Positions 1-11,054 of a stretch of DNA of 64,000 nucleotides are shown piece after piece; position 1 is the stretch's first letter; each line of letters begins with the position of its first letter. Under the pieces are notes generated by a model that was not told where the DNA came from, searched no databases, and saw only the letters and a program-made list of their open reading frames with translations. The translations under genes and the position numbers were made by a program. The stretch comes from Angiostrongylus vasorum. Taxonomy: Eukaryota > Nematoda > Chromadorea > Rhabditida > Metastrongylidae. The stretch covers positions 5,750,072-5,814,071 of the forward strand of contig JADANN010000468.1 of the NCBI GenBank assembly GCA_018806985.1. Reading direction: 5' to 3'.

Positions 1-90
1 GGGCTGGGTTTGCTCGCGGCTTCCGGTTGAACCAACGACCATGTGTGCATGGTGAGGTACTGTAACCACTGCGTTACGTGGATCCTACGA
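1..90 (-). repeat. tRNA-headed SINE fragment
   Basis: Read on the minus strand this contains cgcagtggttacag (A-box-like) and tggttcaacc (B-box-like) about 35 nt apart. It is related to the head of the copy at 6978. It is cut by the window edge and lies in or beyond the copa-1 3' portion. Confidence 0.55.
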
Positions 91-171
91 CTCAGCAATA
101 ACGTAAAGTATGTGATTCCGAGCATAGACCAAATATTCTACTGATCCCAGTACTTCACGCACTTGATTAGT

Positions 172-490
172 TTTCTCGCATCCGTCATCAACGAAGGTCT
201 TCTTCGAAACTTTTGCGTCTGCTCTCAGCTTCTTCCTGAGAATATTTGGTCTTGGTCTTCTTCATGAACGTCCTTAAATGTTGGCCAAGCCCATCCTTTC
301 TCGAATCCTATGAAAACCGTGATAGGGTGTTTCCACGTGGATTTTTTGAGTGACCTGATCTCATACAAGAGTGGGACCAATTTTCCGACCCCAGAGAGAT
401 GGGAAGTCTAGTGGGGCCTGGTATGATTGAACAAGCACTTGGTTGGTTTGCCCTTCCACGTAATGAGCGGCAGTATTACCACTGCGTTTA
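172..490 (-). repeat. SINE-B copy, diverged
   Basis: The minus-strand order matches SINE-B: tRNA-like head (cgcagtggtaatactgccgc at 490-471), central block near 400 (accaattttccgacccc on plus), then the 3' part with the 'gaccttcgt..atg' region near 200. It lies downstream of the last visible copa-1 exon, so probably in a large copa-1 intron. Confidence 0.7.
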
Positions 491-903
491 CGTTCTAATT
501 TCTAGACAAAAAGACCGTGAATTTAATTCTAGACTGTTAAATAACCATTAATCCTCGAGAAAATTGTACTCCAGGCATGTTATCATTGTTTTAACTAAGC
601 AACACTTATGAGAGGTGATCGAGACTTCAAAGTACCCCCAAGGTTTCGAGTTTTGCTCACGTCTCTGCATCTTTGTGGTTACTTTTCACACAGCAACCCA
701 CGATGGAAAGAACAGACAGTAAACAAAAGTTAAGACATTACATTGGGATTGTTCAGATCCATACAGAAGACTGATTTCTGAAGAACTTAAAAAAATAGCA
801 TTGAAATTGTTGTTAAGACTGAAATAAATAATAAATCATACGAGCATTTATTTCGGCCACGCTGTATACACTACGGTCTGAGATAACAAGGCATAAATCT
901 TAC
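491..903. other. Probable copa-1 intron, no feature seen
   Basis: AT-rich sequence left of the last visible copa-1 exon. I searched the minus strand for the next expected alpha-COP exon and did not find it, so it is probably beyond position 1. Confidence 0.5.
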
Positions 904-3363
904 TTAATGTGATTAGAGGTAGTGTATAGAAAAACACCGCCGTCATCCCACGCGCCACTCTTTACTCGAGTCGATTCCTGCTGCGTGCACAAGACCTAAA
1001 CCATTATCCCGTGATTAGTGCAATAAAAAAGGCACCACGTAAGATTTTGCACCTTAGAAATACAACACTTATAAATGAACTGATAGTCGCTAGACCTGAA
1101 CATTTACATCATTGAGGTTATCTAAATCGTATACGTGAAAACACCTCAAGCTTGCGATTTATAAGTGTTAGAGTGTGCTTGGACAACAGCGCAGCGTGCT
1201 CCATGTTTTTGGACCAAATTACGTAGCGAACTTTGCTGGCTTTTACGTGAGCCATAACTCTTTTCTGCTGTACATCAAACAGCTGAAGACCATCTTCGTT
1301 TCTGAGCAGCAGAACACCTGTCCCAGCATAGAAAAGGTCGTCCACCGGGATGTTCATCTCTATTTTACGTACCTCCTTGTTCGCAAGATCACGCAAAGAA
1401 ATCTGATGATTTTTATCTAGAACGGCAAATCTGTTGCGTGCTACCCATACAGCAGCTATTCCTGGAGAGCGACTAACAGGAGCTTCAGTGTTTCCATCGC
1501 AGTCTTTCGCAACCTTATAGATATCATAGTAGCATTGCTCCTTATTGTGTGAACGACTTGTAAGCAAAAATGAGTTTTCAGCAGGATTGTAGGACAGCGC
1601 ATAGTAGGGCTGCATAAAAGCAGCAGCAGCGCGAAGCTTAAATGTTGCCTGATCCTTGCTGAAACGATCTTTTTTTCTATCACTTGCAATATTTGTTCAA
1701 ACATACGGCAAAAAACACCGCATAAGTGATAAAATTATCCGATTGTACTTGGTGGTAAGATCAAGGCGACGAAGTTGCTTGTCCTTGATATAGAAAACGA
1801 GGTTTTCAGCAATGCAATATGCTGGTCTTTCGCGTTGAATTTTGAAGACGATCATACCATTGTCGTGACCAGCAGCAAACATATTGAGATTCGGGTGAGC
1901 TGACAGCACCCAGAATCGCTCGTTCTCATGTCTTAAATTTACACAGAGCTGGTCCACGTAATCATAGTACTCTAGAAAGTTCGCACGATACTGCACTAAC
2001 CGAAAAACATGGAGACTTGTTCTCTTCTGCATATCCCAGACACGAATAGACTTATCTTCAGAGTTCGAAAGAATTATTTCAGCATTCGGATGGAAAAGAA
2101 CAGAAGAAACATTGTTGTAATGACCACGGCAACTATCAACCTGCAATGAAAAGCTGAACTAATAATCTTAGAAAACGGTAACAAACTTTGCATGCGTGAT
2201 TAATTACATTCAGAATAATTCAACGCCCACCTCCCACGCCTTAGATTCATTGTATCTCCACATCTTCACCTGACGATCATCGGAACCTGAGACAAGTAGT
2301 GGCATAGTGTGATGGAACGATACCCAGTTCACGCCTCTATCGTGACCCTCCAACACGTGTTTAACAACCACATCTGGTTGCCCAAACAGATCTGCTTGCG
2401 ACTGGGTTCCTGTTCCCGGCCGAGGAACGGTTCCACCTCCTCCAGGTAACTGCTTCTTCCCCTGTGCGTGAATTTCATTGTTAATAAGAAGACTTATGAT
2501 GTAATATTTTATGTTGAACAATATGAAACTAACTTAGTCCTGAAATGTCCCAAATGCGAACGGTTTGGTCGAGAGAGGCTGACGCCACAAGGTCTTCAGA
2601 GGGATGGAATTGCGCACACATCACATAGTGGTTATGTCCTTGCATTTCAATTACATTTAGTTAAAGAGTACTACAAGTAATAGGAATACACTTAGAAGGA
2701 CACCTACCTGTAAGAATAGCAATCGAGTTCCGCGACTGCCAATTCCATATGCGCACAGTTTGATCGTCTGAAGACGATATAATCCACGGGTATTTGTGAT
2801 GGAAGAACGTCGATCGAATATAGTCAAGATGGCCGAGTAGTGTGAAGATACACCGACGTTGCTTGTAATTCCAAACTTTTATTTTGTAGTCATCTCCTCC
2901 AGAAACGAAAATCGGCTGGTCTTGATGAAAACAGATGCCTCTTACTGGGCCATCGTGTTCATCGAATTTATCAAGAAGAACGCACATTCTGTAGTCCCAT
3001 AGTTGAATCACGCCACTATGTAGTGACGCCAATACCCATGGTCTTGTTGGATGGAATGATATACCTGAACCGTCAAGTAAAATCCCATTACCAACTTTTC
3101 TTTTGCAGGTAATTCATCAGGCAATATTGGACTAACATATTTAAGGAATTAGCGCATACTTTAGGATTAACATATACTTGACTATACCACACAGAATGAA
3201 CAGCCCATTTCTTCCATCAAAAATCCTTCCTTACTAGGAGCGTGGATCTCCCCCACAGTACTACTTTTGAAGTCATCAGGTAGCTTCTACTTCACTATAT
3301 ACTTCTCCACACCCTACCTTTGACACGCGCCGACTTTGACTCGAATTTGATAAGAAGCGACAT
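904..3363 (-). CDS. copa-1: Coatomer subunit alpha (alpha-COP), 5' half, partial
   Basis: Alpha-COP is the large scaffold subunit of the COPI coat that forms Golgi-to-ER vesicles; its N-terminal WD40 propeller binds dilysine cargo signals. Coding exons on the minus strand: 3363-3318, 3064-2708, 2638-2534, 2461-2231, 2140-2001, 1931-1749, 1658-1145, 995-904; all inferred introns have GT/AG ends. The start ATG at 3363-3361 gives [16 protein letters not shown], matching the conserved N-terminus. WD blades end at [38 protein letters not shown] and VWDMQKRT; later family motifs are [32 protein letters not shown] and [11 protein letters not shown]. About 555 of ~1,230 residues are present; the last exon seen ends in phase 2 and the gene continues past position 1. 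One oddity: the exon 4 acceptor (2459-2462) has four G where three would keep frame. Family identity is near certain; exon ends are read by eye. Confidence 0.96.
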
Positions 3364-3390
3364 ATCGAGGATTGCCGCTCTTCACTTCTT

Positions 3391-3405
3391 GCACCTAAAA
3401 CAATT
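3391..3405 (-). promoter_or_regulatory. Candidate spliced-leader trans-splice acceptor of copa-1
   Basis: On the minus strand the sequence attgttttag lies just before gtgcaagaag, with AG at 3396-3395, 31 nt upstream of the copa-1 ATG. A T-rich TTTTAG acceptor close to the start codon with no upstream donor in view is what an SL1 acceptor looks like in nematodes. It could instead be the end of a 5' UTR intron. Confidence 0.5.
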
Positions 3406-3849
3406 AGTGTGCAAGACGAATCACTTTGTGAACTCGCGAAAACTACCGATCTGCCACGCCTCTTTGGCACTACGATACTTTTAAAAAGTTCAAAGAAAAG
3501 AACATGCAAGCTCGTTGCCAGCCACGTCGATAAATGCTAAGAGCTCCAAAAAGATGAACTCTAGCTCGAATGTCAAACAGATGAGAATTAGAAATACTGG
3601 CAAAACACCTCAGGAGTAAATCTACCACCTTAGAAAAAAAATAACAGCAACGTTGGCAGTGCTCAAATACAGTAATCGGCCAGCATGCCTTTAGAGTCGC
3701 GTAGTTGTTTGTGATTGGAGCGCGTCAAACCCATTGACATTATTAAAGTCACATTTTGTTCAGAAGTAAAGCGGAACTGAACGGTGAAATGGAGGGGATT
3801 CGGTGTCCCACAACTGCCACTGCCCTTATGTATGAGGTAATAATAAGAA
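3406..3849. other. Region upstream of copa-1
   Basis: Likely holds the copa-1 promoter or outron. No TATA box, repeat or second gene stands out. Confidence 0.4.
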
Positions 3850-4113
3850 CGATAAAGCTGTCGGAGTTGATCGATCCCTCAGGAATCCACTCTGCACTCG
3901 ACTTTATCAAGCACCGTTTGAAGGTGATTGAATGCATATCTGGTCTTAACAATGACTTGTGGTGGCCTACCGATGTATCGAGCCGCTATCCTTCCAAACA
4001 AGCCTGGTATCAGTTCCCGGATCTAGGAGGGATGGAAGGCTTAGTAAGCCTGGGCAGCGGAATCGAACCTATGTGTATTGCAAGGCGCCACTAACCATTG
4101 AGCCACACGCATT
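3850..4113 (-). repeat. SINE-A copy
   Basis: Near full length. On the minus strand the head has a tRNA-like A box (tggctcaatggttagtggcg) and B box (aggttcgattcc), then the central block (4006-4035), and the 3' end with gattgatcaacgcc-like sequence near 3870. A weak direct repeat only at the ends. Confidence 0.85.
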
Positions 4114-4479
4114 CTTTCGTATCTGAGCTGATAATATGAATATACGAGCTGCAACTATATGAGTACTATATAACCACTGACTGATGAACTACTACTGGTA
4201 AATATTGATTATAAATACATGGACATATAGATGAACTATAACTGTTCCTATGCCGTCAATAGTTGCGTTGGTATGAGTGTCACCCAGGAAAAATAGGGTC
4301 ATCAGCCAAGATGAAATGTATTTCAGCAAGAGATCTTCTTTCTTTATGCTCTATTTTTAAAAAGCTTACCCTGAGTTCTAGAGGAATGTTCTAGAATTTA
4401 ATACTTTGGAGTCTATCCCAAATTATGCTTGTTTTTGGGGGGGGAGGGATTTCAAATAAGTGCAGTTAACACTCGTGCA
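4114..4479. other. Spacer, no feature seen
   Basis: AT-rich, with a G9-like run near 4437-4446; no coding or repeat signal recognised. Confidence 0.5.
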
Positions 4480-4841
4480 GGGACGGATGGCACAGTGGTA
4501 TTGATGTCGATCATAAAGAAGACGGTGCTGGTTCGGTCCCACACCTGGCTCACAAAGCCTCTCATCCCTCTGTGGTCGGGAGATTGGTACCGGAACTGTC
4601 CTGGAAAAACATCCTCTGCATTCCAAGCCTACGTTAACCCGGCTATCTCAGGACTCCAAGAAGGACTGAGCGGACCAGCATTCTACGACATTCATGATGA
4701 AAGGAAAATCCTTAAGAAGCAGCCAAAGCCACACTTAGAAGTTGGAAGAGCTTCGTTGACTATAGATGCGAGGAGAGGAACCGAATGTGGGAAGTGACTG
4801 CATCTGTACAGTAGACGTGAAGACGGGTCGTATAAAAAAAA
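4480..4841 (+). repeat. SINE-B copy, near full length
   Basis: Begins ggacggatggcacagtggta (A box) with B box tggttcggtcccac at about 4526. The central block (catccctctgtggtcgggag...ggtacc) is at 4563-4602. The 3' part runs to agacgggtcgtataaaa, followed by an A-rich tail. It produces a spurious 122-aa open frame. Confidence 0.85.
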
Positions 4842-4959
4842 CGATAATTTTGAAACCGACCGTCATTTAACCTAGGTAGTAAAATAGTCAACATAAACAA
4901 ACAAACACTGAGGAAGATTCGGTTCGATGCAAAACGAAGATGCCACATCGAGAAGAGGA

Positions 4960-5060
4960 ACACGTGTGTACCATCAACAAGGATCGTCAACTCTGATGAA
5001 GACAAAGACGTCGAAACGTTAGCCGAATACTTGCTAAGAACATTTTTAAGAACGTAAGAA
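4960..5060 (+). repeat. Dispersed repeat with hammerhead-like core
   Basis: Contains ctgatga at 4993-4999, 13 nt with a possible 3-bp stem (gac/gtc), then gaaa at 5013-5016 and cgttagccgaat. The same gacgtcgaaacgttagcc string recurs on the minus strand near 11.1, 13.8, 17.5 and 23.2 kb. The CUGAUGA..GAAA boxes resemble a hammerhead ribozyme, as known in Penelope-like element termini. I do not see a proper stem III or NUH cleavage triplet. Confidence 0.5.
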
Positions 5061-5815
5061 CCATACAGTTTTAACAAACCGAATCATAACAAGCTTCTCT
5101 GATGTAATAGTGTTGCTCGAAAGGCGTTGCCTCGTAGGTAGCCCTAGATAACTGTCTATAAACGTTGGTTTCTTTGCTGTGGTACATTGAGTGAATACGT
5201 ATATCTGTAATGACTACCCTCTCTATTTTACTCTGGATTCCTGCTCATTTTTTTTCTGCTTTGCTTCTGCTGAAGGAGAAAACTCTTCCGTCAGTTGTTT
5301 AGCGCTTTATGGGATATGTCTGAGTGCAGAAGCACGGTATACAGCAATCGGCTCATCTTCCAGGAGAGAAGAATACATTTGTCGAGAAAAGTTCAGTGTT
5401 AGAATCTGGAAGCCCAACTAAAAAATAAAGCCAAACCAGGAATCTTCCGAACCGAAGTGAAAGGAACTCAAACGGGAAATCAAAGAAGCTTCCTTGTGAT
5501 AAACCACGCCAACAAATGCTAGCGAAACAAATTGTATACCATTAGGCATCACTACTTCAATCGAGTTCTAACGTTATCCAGGAATTTGAAAAATGGAACG
5601 GTTCAGAAGCAAATAACACCAAATTGGTGACTGAGGTCAAGAAAGATTTAAAGATGTGTATCACTTTACCATTATGAACTGGGAAGCATCAATTTAATTT
5701 GCCTTTGTATACCTTTCAGCGTCATTCTAATAGAATCATGCGGTGCGAAACTAAATCTCATCACATTTGCTGCTAAAAAAAAGAATGATTTAGGGCTCTT
5801 CATTACCTTAAAAGC
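5061..5815. other. Spacer, no feature seen
   Basis: No gene or repeat recognised. The short open frame at 5191-5421 has no recognisable protein features. Confidence 0.45.
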
Positions 5816-6092
5816 TCAGGATAAAGCTCTCGGCGTCGATCAATCCCTGAGGCATGTGCCAAGCATTCGACTTCATTAAGCATCGTTGGAGATGAATGAA
5901 TGCATATCTGGCCTTTACAATGGCTCACGGTGGCCTACCCTATATATCGAGTCAGCTGCTATCCTCCCATACAAGTCTGGTACTAATTTGCCGGTTTTCC
6001 CTGAGGGATGGAAGGCTTGGTGGGCCATGGGCACTGGCATCGATTCCATGTGTGGCAGGACGCCTCTGACCACTGCGCCACACGCGCCCATT
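5816..6092 (-). repeat. SINE-A copy, full length
   Basis: On the minus strand the head reads gcgtgtggcgcagtggtcag with B-box-like atcgatgcc. The central block is at 5962-6010, and the 3' end at 5816-5850 has cattgatcgacgcc-like sequence. Confidence 0.88.
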
Positions 6093-6192
6093 CACACCGT
6101 TCATTCACGTTACAGATATTAAATATAGGGGGCTCAATTTTATTCTCCTTCGTATTTCTTTCATTTTTTATTTTTATAGACTATGATCCTTT

Positions 6193-6570
6193 CTATGGTT
6201 TACCGCCTCATCGTGGCTGGGAGGTGTTCCTGGGTGTCGGACTGCGATGTACAGCGGGGGGATTCGTCCTCCCGACGGGGGTCTCCCAAGCTCAAAAGGA
6301 GTCCGGCGTTTCCATCAGGAAGCCTGGGTAAGCGTAAACCAATACAGGATCTACCATCTTCCTGGTATCAAAGTCGCATGGTGGCAAATCTCCCTCTGAT
6401 CCACAAGGGCTGCGACTGCCTGTCGTGGTGACGACGACCTGGGGCAGACTTTGGCCAGGTTGTTCTCGGGATTCCAGGGAACCACAATGGCTTAACCAGC
6501 AAATCTCCGAAAAATGTTGATTATGCTGGGACCCGCACAACTAGTGAGGACAGGGCCGTTCAAGTTCAAG
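6193..6570 (+). repeat. SINE-D copy, full length
   Basis: Starts ggtttaccgcctcatcgtgg and ends gggccgttcaagttcaag. It closely matches nine other copies in the window. The flanks gactatgatcc and gattatgacc are only loosely alike, so no clean TSD is seen. Confidence 0.88.
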
Positions 6571-6977
6571 TAAATACAGATTATGACCAGGCTTATATGG
6601 CGATCACTGGACTTTTATTCATTTTCATCTTTTATGCTTTCTTGAATTCGGCTGCTGCAGACTTCTTTTTGAGGTCCTGATAATCCATAATGTTCTCCTG
6701 AAATAAATACATGCACGCCAGTAATTTTCTATGTTTAAGACGGTACAAATACCTTTATGACAAACAAATCCGATACAAAAACTATATAAACCGCCAAGAC
6801 AGTAATCGCTTTTGTTTCTTAGTATTAAACGACTAAGACAGTATTGTGCCAAAAAAGGATGCGAACAAGACTGTCATACAGGCTTCGTACCTTAGCCGTA
6901 TTCCGCAGATTTCAATCACACTTTTCTCTTCATTAGGCTTAGACGAATGTGAATTAATTCTATAAAGGGGTGTAGGA
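6571..6977. other. Spacer, no feature seen
   Basis: No gene or repeat recognised. Confidence 0.45.
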
Positions 6978-7190
6978 GGTGGAATGGTTCAAAATGCCGT
7001 GCAATAGACACATGGTCGCTGGTTCGACATCACATCAACAAAGTTTTTCAACTTTCCGCGGTGGGAAAATTGATCCCAAACTGTACGGGAAAAGCTCTCT
7101 GCGACCTGCAGTGGATGGTGACTGCAAGCAGTGAAGACTTGTCAAGGCTGTGCTACAGCCATCGAAGGACTGCTAAGAGATTTAATTCGA
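6978..7190 (+). repeat. SINE-B-like copy, diverged
   Basis: tRNA-like head with B box ctggttcgacatc (about 7019), then a degenerate version of the central block (ggtgggaaaattgatcccaa, 7060-7080) and aaaagctctctgcgacctgc as in SINE-B. The 3' third does not match other SINE-B copies, so it may be a sister family. Confidence 0.6.
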
Positions 7191-7194
7191 ACAG

Positions 7195-7265
7195 AACTCA
7201 ACGACATTCTTATATTCTTGTTGAGTAAATACGAGGGGTTATTTATTCCTTATTCACTATAAGCT
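7195..7265 (-). repeat. Penelope-like element terminal fragment
   Basis: The plus-strand text attcttgttgagtaaatacg...ttattcactataagctgatg is a near copy of 60130-60195, which lies just 3' of the Penelope-like nuclease remnant. This is a short solo remnant. Confidence 0.5.
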
Positions 7266-8125
7266 GATGTTGATTTAGTGCAAATATTTGATCAATGTCA
7301 ACGACATTCCTCAAGAAGACATCATGTAAGTCCATAAGAAACCTTGCTGTTTGACTAAAATCATATCCCACTGCAGTAATATTTAAAATAAATTTATTAA
7401 AGCCCTACCATTCAATTAATACGCATTGAAATTTTTTTTAACATCTGTTATGGAAAAAAATGATACCGTTTAGTACAGGATGTACTGCCACCAAAACAAG
7501 AATCAGATATTATTAGATGGCCATAGAACGGCAAACGCCTTCTATAAAATGACACTAGGGAGTGAGAATACTTCATTCGAGAAGTGCTCAACTCCAAAAC
7601 CTTCCATAGGATGCGAGGACAAAGGCCTACATCGCAAGGACGAATAACTGTGGGCCACCGACTTGAATGCATTAGCCGCATAGAGTTCTTTGTAGCAGCA
7701 TAGTGTTAACCTCATCGCCAAATAAATCGTCGATTAATTATGTCGAAATTAAAATAAAGTCGCTTTTTAAAACATATACTTATGTGGACAAACTGTAAAG
7801 AAAAGGTGAAAATCCTTCAGAGACCGATTATTTACAAACCTTGCAACTTTCCATTCATCGAGAATTCGGTGCATACTTTTGGATTCATCCTTCTGAGGAG
7901 CGGCTTCTTTTCCACTGATTTCTCACGGGATGACAAAATAAATCGAAAAGTTACCGAATATGGAAGAAATGTTAAATTAACAATCTCGTGTTAAGTTACT
8001 GAAAACACAGTATATTTAACACCATCTAACACATATAGGCCCTATCCACGTGTGATTACCAGTTCTAAATACAGTGAGCCTACACACGTAACATCGCCTC
8101 AACATCTTGGAAATCGCCATTGTAA
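7266..8125. other. Spacer, no feature seen
   Basis: Mostly AT-rich; the open frames at 7448-7681 (-) and 7782-7994 (+) have no recognisable features. Confidence 0.45.
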
Positions 8126-8594
8126 CATAGTCATCTCTCCGGACCACAGCTGTGTGCGGTGGGTTACGAACGCTCTATCACCCTTTCCGGAGGCTAACGC
8201 GTTCACCACAACACCATGTGGGTCCTTCGTTTCGCCTGTCTTTCTGCTAGTCCTATCCATGAGCGCCATCAGCAATAACCCGTCAACGGGGTTGGTCTAG
8301 GGAGCCCAAATCGGCAACGAACCCAGTTAAGCTGAAGCTGTAGTCGGAATCACAGTGTTAACTTTTTTATTTACTACCTACTTCAATTTTTTATGGCAAA
8401 ACCTGCATGGTGTGGTGGTGAACGCGTTAGCCCCCTGAAAGGGTAATAGCGCATACCAATACTCGTTACCCACCGCATACGCCTGCGGTTCGGAGCTTTG
8501 CAAATATCTCGGCACCGTTGTGGTTGCTTCACACGTAATACACTACCATAAAAAATTATAATAGGCAGTAAATAAAAAGAACACAGTCATCTCT
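8126..8594 (+). repeat. Inverted SINE-C composite with TSD
   Basis: The TSD catagtcatctct (8126-8138) / cacagtcatctct (8582-8594) matches at 12 of 13 bases. Between them an antisense SINE-C arm (8139 to about 8403) is joined to a sense arm (about 8404-8581). The sense arm has the head ggtgtggtggtgaacgcgtt and ends ggcagtaaataaaaag next to the right TSD, as a target-primed retroposon would. Confidence 0.8.
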
Positions 8595-8817
8595 GTTTTA
8601 GAGACTTGTGATGATTATCCAACTCACTTCTGTAGACGCTTCTTGATCGAGACTATAAAAAATTCGTCAATTAGAATGTAGCCATCATTCATTTAAACCT
8701 GCACATTCCTATTATTCCATATTTGTAACTCCATCCGGAATGTCACTACATAGAAAGCCACTCGTTTGAGCGACGTTCTCCATCAATTCTATCGAAAGTC
8801 TTACGTAAAGATTTCGG

Positions 8818-9095
8818 TGCGCCTGTAGAGCAGTAGTTAAAGGTGTCTCCTGGAACACACACCTGGTTTTTGGTCCGACCCCGCACCACGGGCTCACCAG
8901 GTCTTCCATCCGTCTAAAATTGGCAAATTAGCACCTGACCTGTTCTGGGAGTACAGCACCACTGAGCTGATACATCGATACGCTACTGCAAATCATTGTG
9001 CAGGCCATATATTGGTCCAGTCATCTCTAACACTGCTTAATAAAGTCAAACGAATGACACGTCCCTCAGAAATTGATCAACACCGAGAGTTTTTT
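8818..9095 (+). repeat. SINE-A copy
   Basis: Head gcgcctgtagagcagtagtt and B-box-like tttggtccgacccc. The central block is degenerate (8906-8960), and the 3' end includes ctctaacactgcttaataaa and attgatcaacaccgagag. Confidence 0.8.
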
Positions 9096-10324
9096 TCCTT
9101 TTATTCTTCATGTGAAAATCTCACCTCTAGCGCCACTCCTAAAATTAGTCGTCAAGCATCTGCTAGCAAAGCATCTACTGAGCCCTGTCGTGTGCAAGAG
9201 TGCCCCATTATGTTCTGCTCGGTCTAAACAACAGTTGAAGCATTATATCCTTCTTCTAGATTCTTCGTCAATAACTCTGACTGTAAGATCGAAGGTCCAC
9301 CTGTCTGTCCACCTTTCATCCCAATGGACCAAGTTGTTAACAGATCCCCTTCTTCATTTTTCGTTATCACCCTCTGTGGTTTCAGCTCACCTTACTTTGG
9401 CGTATACGGGGACGTCTCTAATCTTTGATTATCGCTTTGGTGAAAACTACGGACTCCCTCTCTCGTTTGCGTGATGCGAGGTGCCTTTCACATAGTCTTC
9501 TCGTTATCGTGACAGCGAAAATGTTGAGTGGTCTTTGATCCACTGATTTAGTCTCCCAAGTTTCCGAATCAATGTTTAGGGAGGAAGAGTCTTGGTGTGC
9601 ACAGAGTTGGGTGATCGTTGTCCTACTCACTGGTTTATAAGTCCTGCAAACTGCTCGTTGCTCTTATATTCAACTTCGATATTAAGTCGTTGACCATGTT
9701 GTTACCCAAGATGTTCATTATTTTGAGCTTGAATTAGACATCGGAAGCGAGTCCGTTTATCAGTAACGTTGTTTTCTTAAGATTCAACTGGAAGAAATTT
9801 TTTCTGACAGGTGCTGTCAAAACCGACCAGCCATTTTTCGCGTAATGTTTGATGTCTTAAGAAGCATATCGTCAGTAAACAGAAAACACTGTAGCTGCCT
9901 GCTATTGCCTTTCACTCTCAGTTATCCATTCGAGGCCAACAATGATTTTCTGAGTGTCGCTATTCCACACTGCGCAGTTTTGCCGAAGCCTTTTTGTTAT
10001 GTCGATAATGATGCTGTCAGTGAAATCACGATCTTAAAATTTCTATACAGCTTCCCGAGGGCTACACTTTCAGTCTATGCAGCTGCTCTCTCATTAAAAT
10101 GTTTCTTTATCGCTTCTATGTAGAGTTCCGCAGTTTTGTCAGTTCAAGTACATTTGGCGATTTCCTGCAGCTCGTCCGACTCGACTTTGGCGTGTCAGTT
10201 CGAACTGGAGACAGACGTCTCTTGGTGACTTTCGAAGTCTCCGCTTTCTAGCACTAACGTTAACGGCATCCACCTAAAACCCAACTAGTGCTCTAAATAA
10301 ACTTTGATTTTGATGTAAACTGAT
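9096..10324. other. Unassigned sequence
   Basis: Holds overlapping open frames on both strands (9073-9474 plus, 9418-9630 minus). Neither shows a domain I recognise, and frames change without splice signals, so this is more likely decayed mobile DNA than a gene. Confidence 0.35.
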
Positions 10325-10597
10325 AGAAGAAAAAAGCTCTTGGCGTCGATCAATCCTTGAGGGTCGCGCCGTGCATTCAACGTCATCAAGTTAGAGGTGA
10401 TTGAATGCTTATTTGGTTTTTACAATGACTCTCGGTAACCTAACCATGTTATCGAGTTATTGCTGAAATTCTCCCAGACAGCTCTGTTACCAATTTGCCA
10501 ACCCCCGAACGGTAGGCAAGCTTGGTGTGCCTGGGGCTGCGGCATTGAACCCAGGTGTATTTCAGCGCCTCTCTAACCACTGCTCTACACTCGCTCC
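10325..10597 (-). repeat. SINE-A copy, diverged
   Basis: The minus-strand head near 10597 (gagtgtagagcagtggttag) is followed by B-box-like gggttcaatgcc, a degenerate central block near 10480-10520, and 3' sequence at 10335-10400. Confidence 0.8.
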
Positions 10598-10629
10598 CTT
10601 ATGGCAGTTTTATGACTTCGTTTCTTGAA

Positions 10630-10960
10630 TTATCCAGCTTCTTCTCCTTTCCGTGAGAAGTGAAATCTTGCACCAAGAAGGCGATGGTCTAATTCCATGT
10701 AGAATTTTAGGACGATAGCGACATCGGTAAGGCAAAACTTTCCATTTACAATGATGTTGTCTATCTCGCTGTGCTAATGGGGGTTACTCTCATTGGGAGA
10801 CTCCCACGCTCAGCGTTGAGAGTGGGGCTTCTGGAATTGTGAACTATCATTAATTGCCTTTGTCGACATGATGAACTCAGGAAGCCGTCCACGCTGCTCG
10901 TTTCATTCTAATCCATGGCAATTTGGCGTTCTTCAGACGTTCTTGTGGGTCAAAAAATTG
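10630..10960 (-). pseudogene. RTE-type LINE endonuclease remnant
   Basis: The minus-strand reading frame ends at the stop at 10632-10630. Just before it are EIDNIIVNGKFCLTDVAIV and then ELDHRLLGARFHFSRK. These match the C-terminal part of the apurinic-type endonuclease of RTE-clade LINEs (EIDhil.n..., SDHRLL.A). WESPNESNPH lies upstream, matching the 'WtWeSPNg' motif. In-frame stops interrupt the frame just before WES and between PH and HSEID, so this copy is dead. The flanks carry no recognisable reverse transcriptase. Confidence 0.72.
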
Positions 10961-11054
10961 CCGTCAAAAGCTGAAGTAAGCACTTTAAAGAATGTTTAGT
11001 CTTTCCTGTAGATCTTTTCCAGTTCAAAATAGAATCGACGTGTATTCTTTCATA

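Noticed and set aside
3850..4113. Possible true tRNA gene from A and B boxes
   Set aside because: The head is followed by the repeated SINE-A body and recurs across the window with decayed cloverleaf pairing, so it is a SINE promoter and not a tRNA gene.
4993..5020. Annotating an active hammerhead ribozyme
   Set aside because: The core boxes are suggestive, but I could not place a stem III with an NUH cleavage triplet, so it is listed as a repeat with a hammerhead-like motif only.
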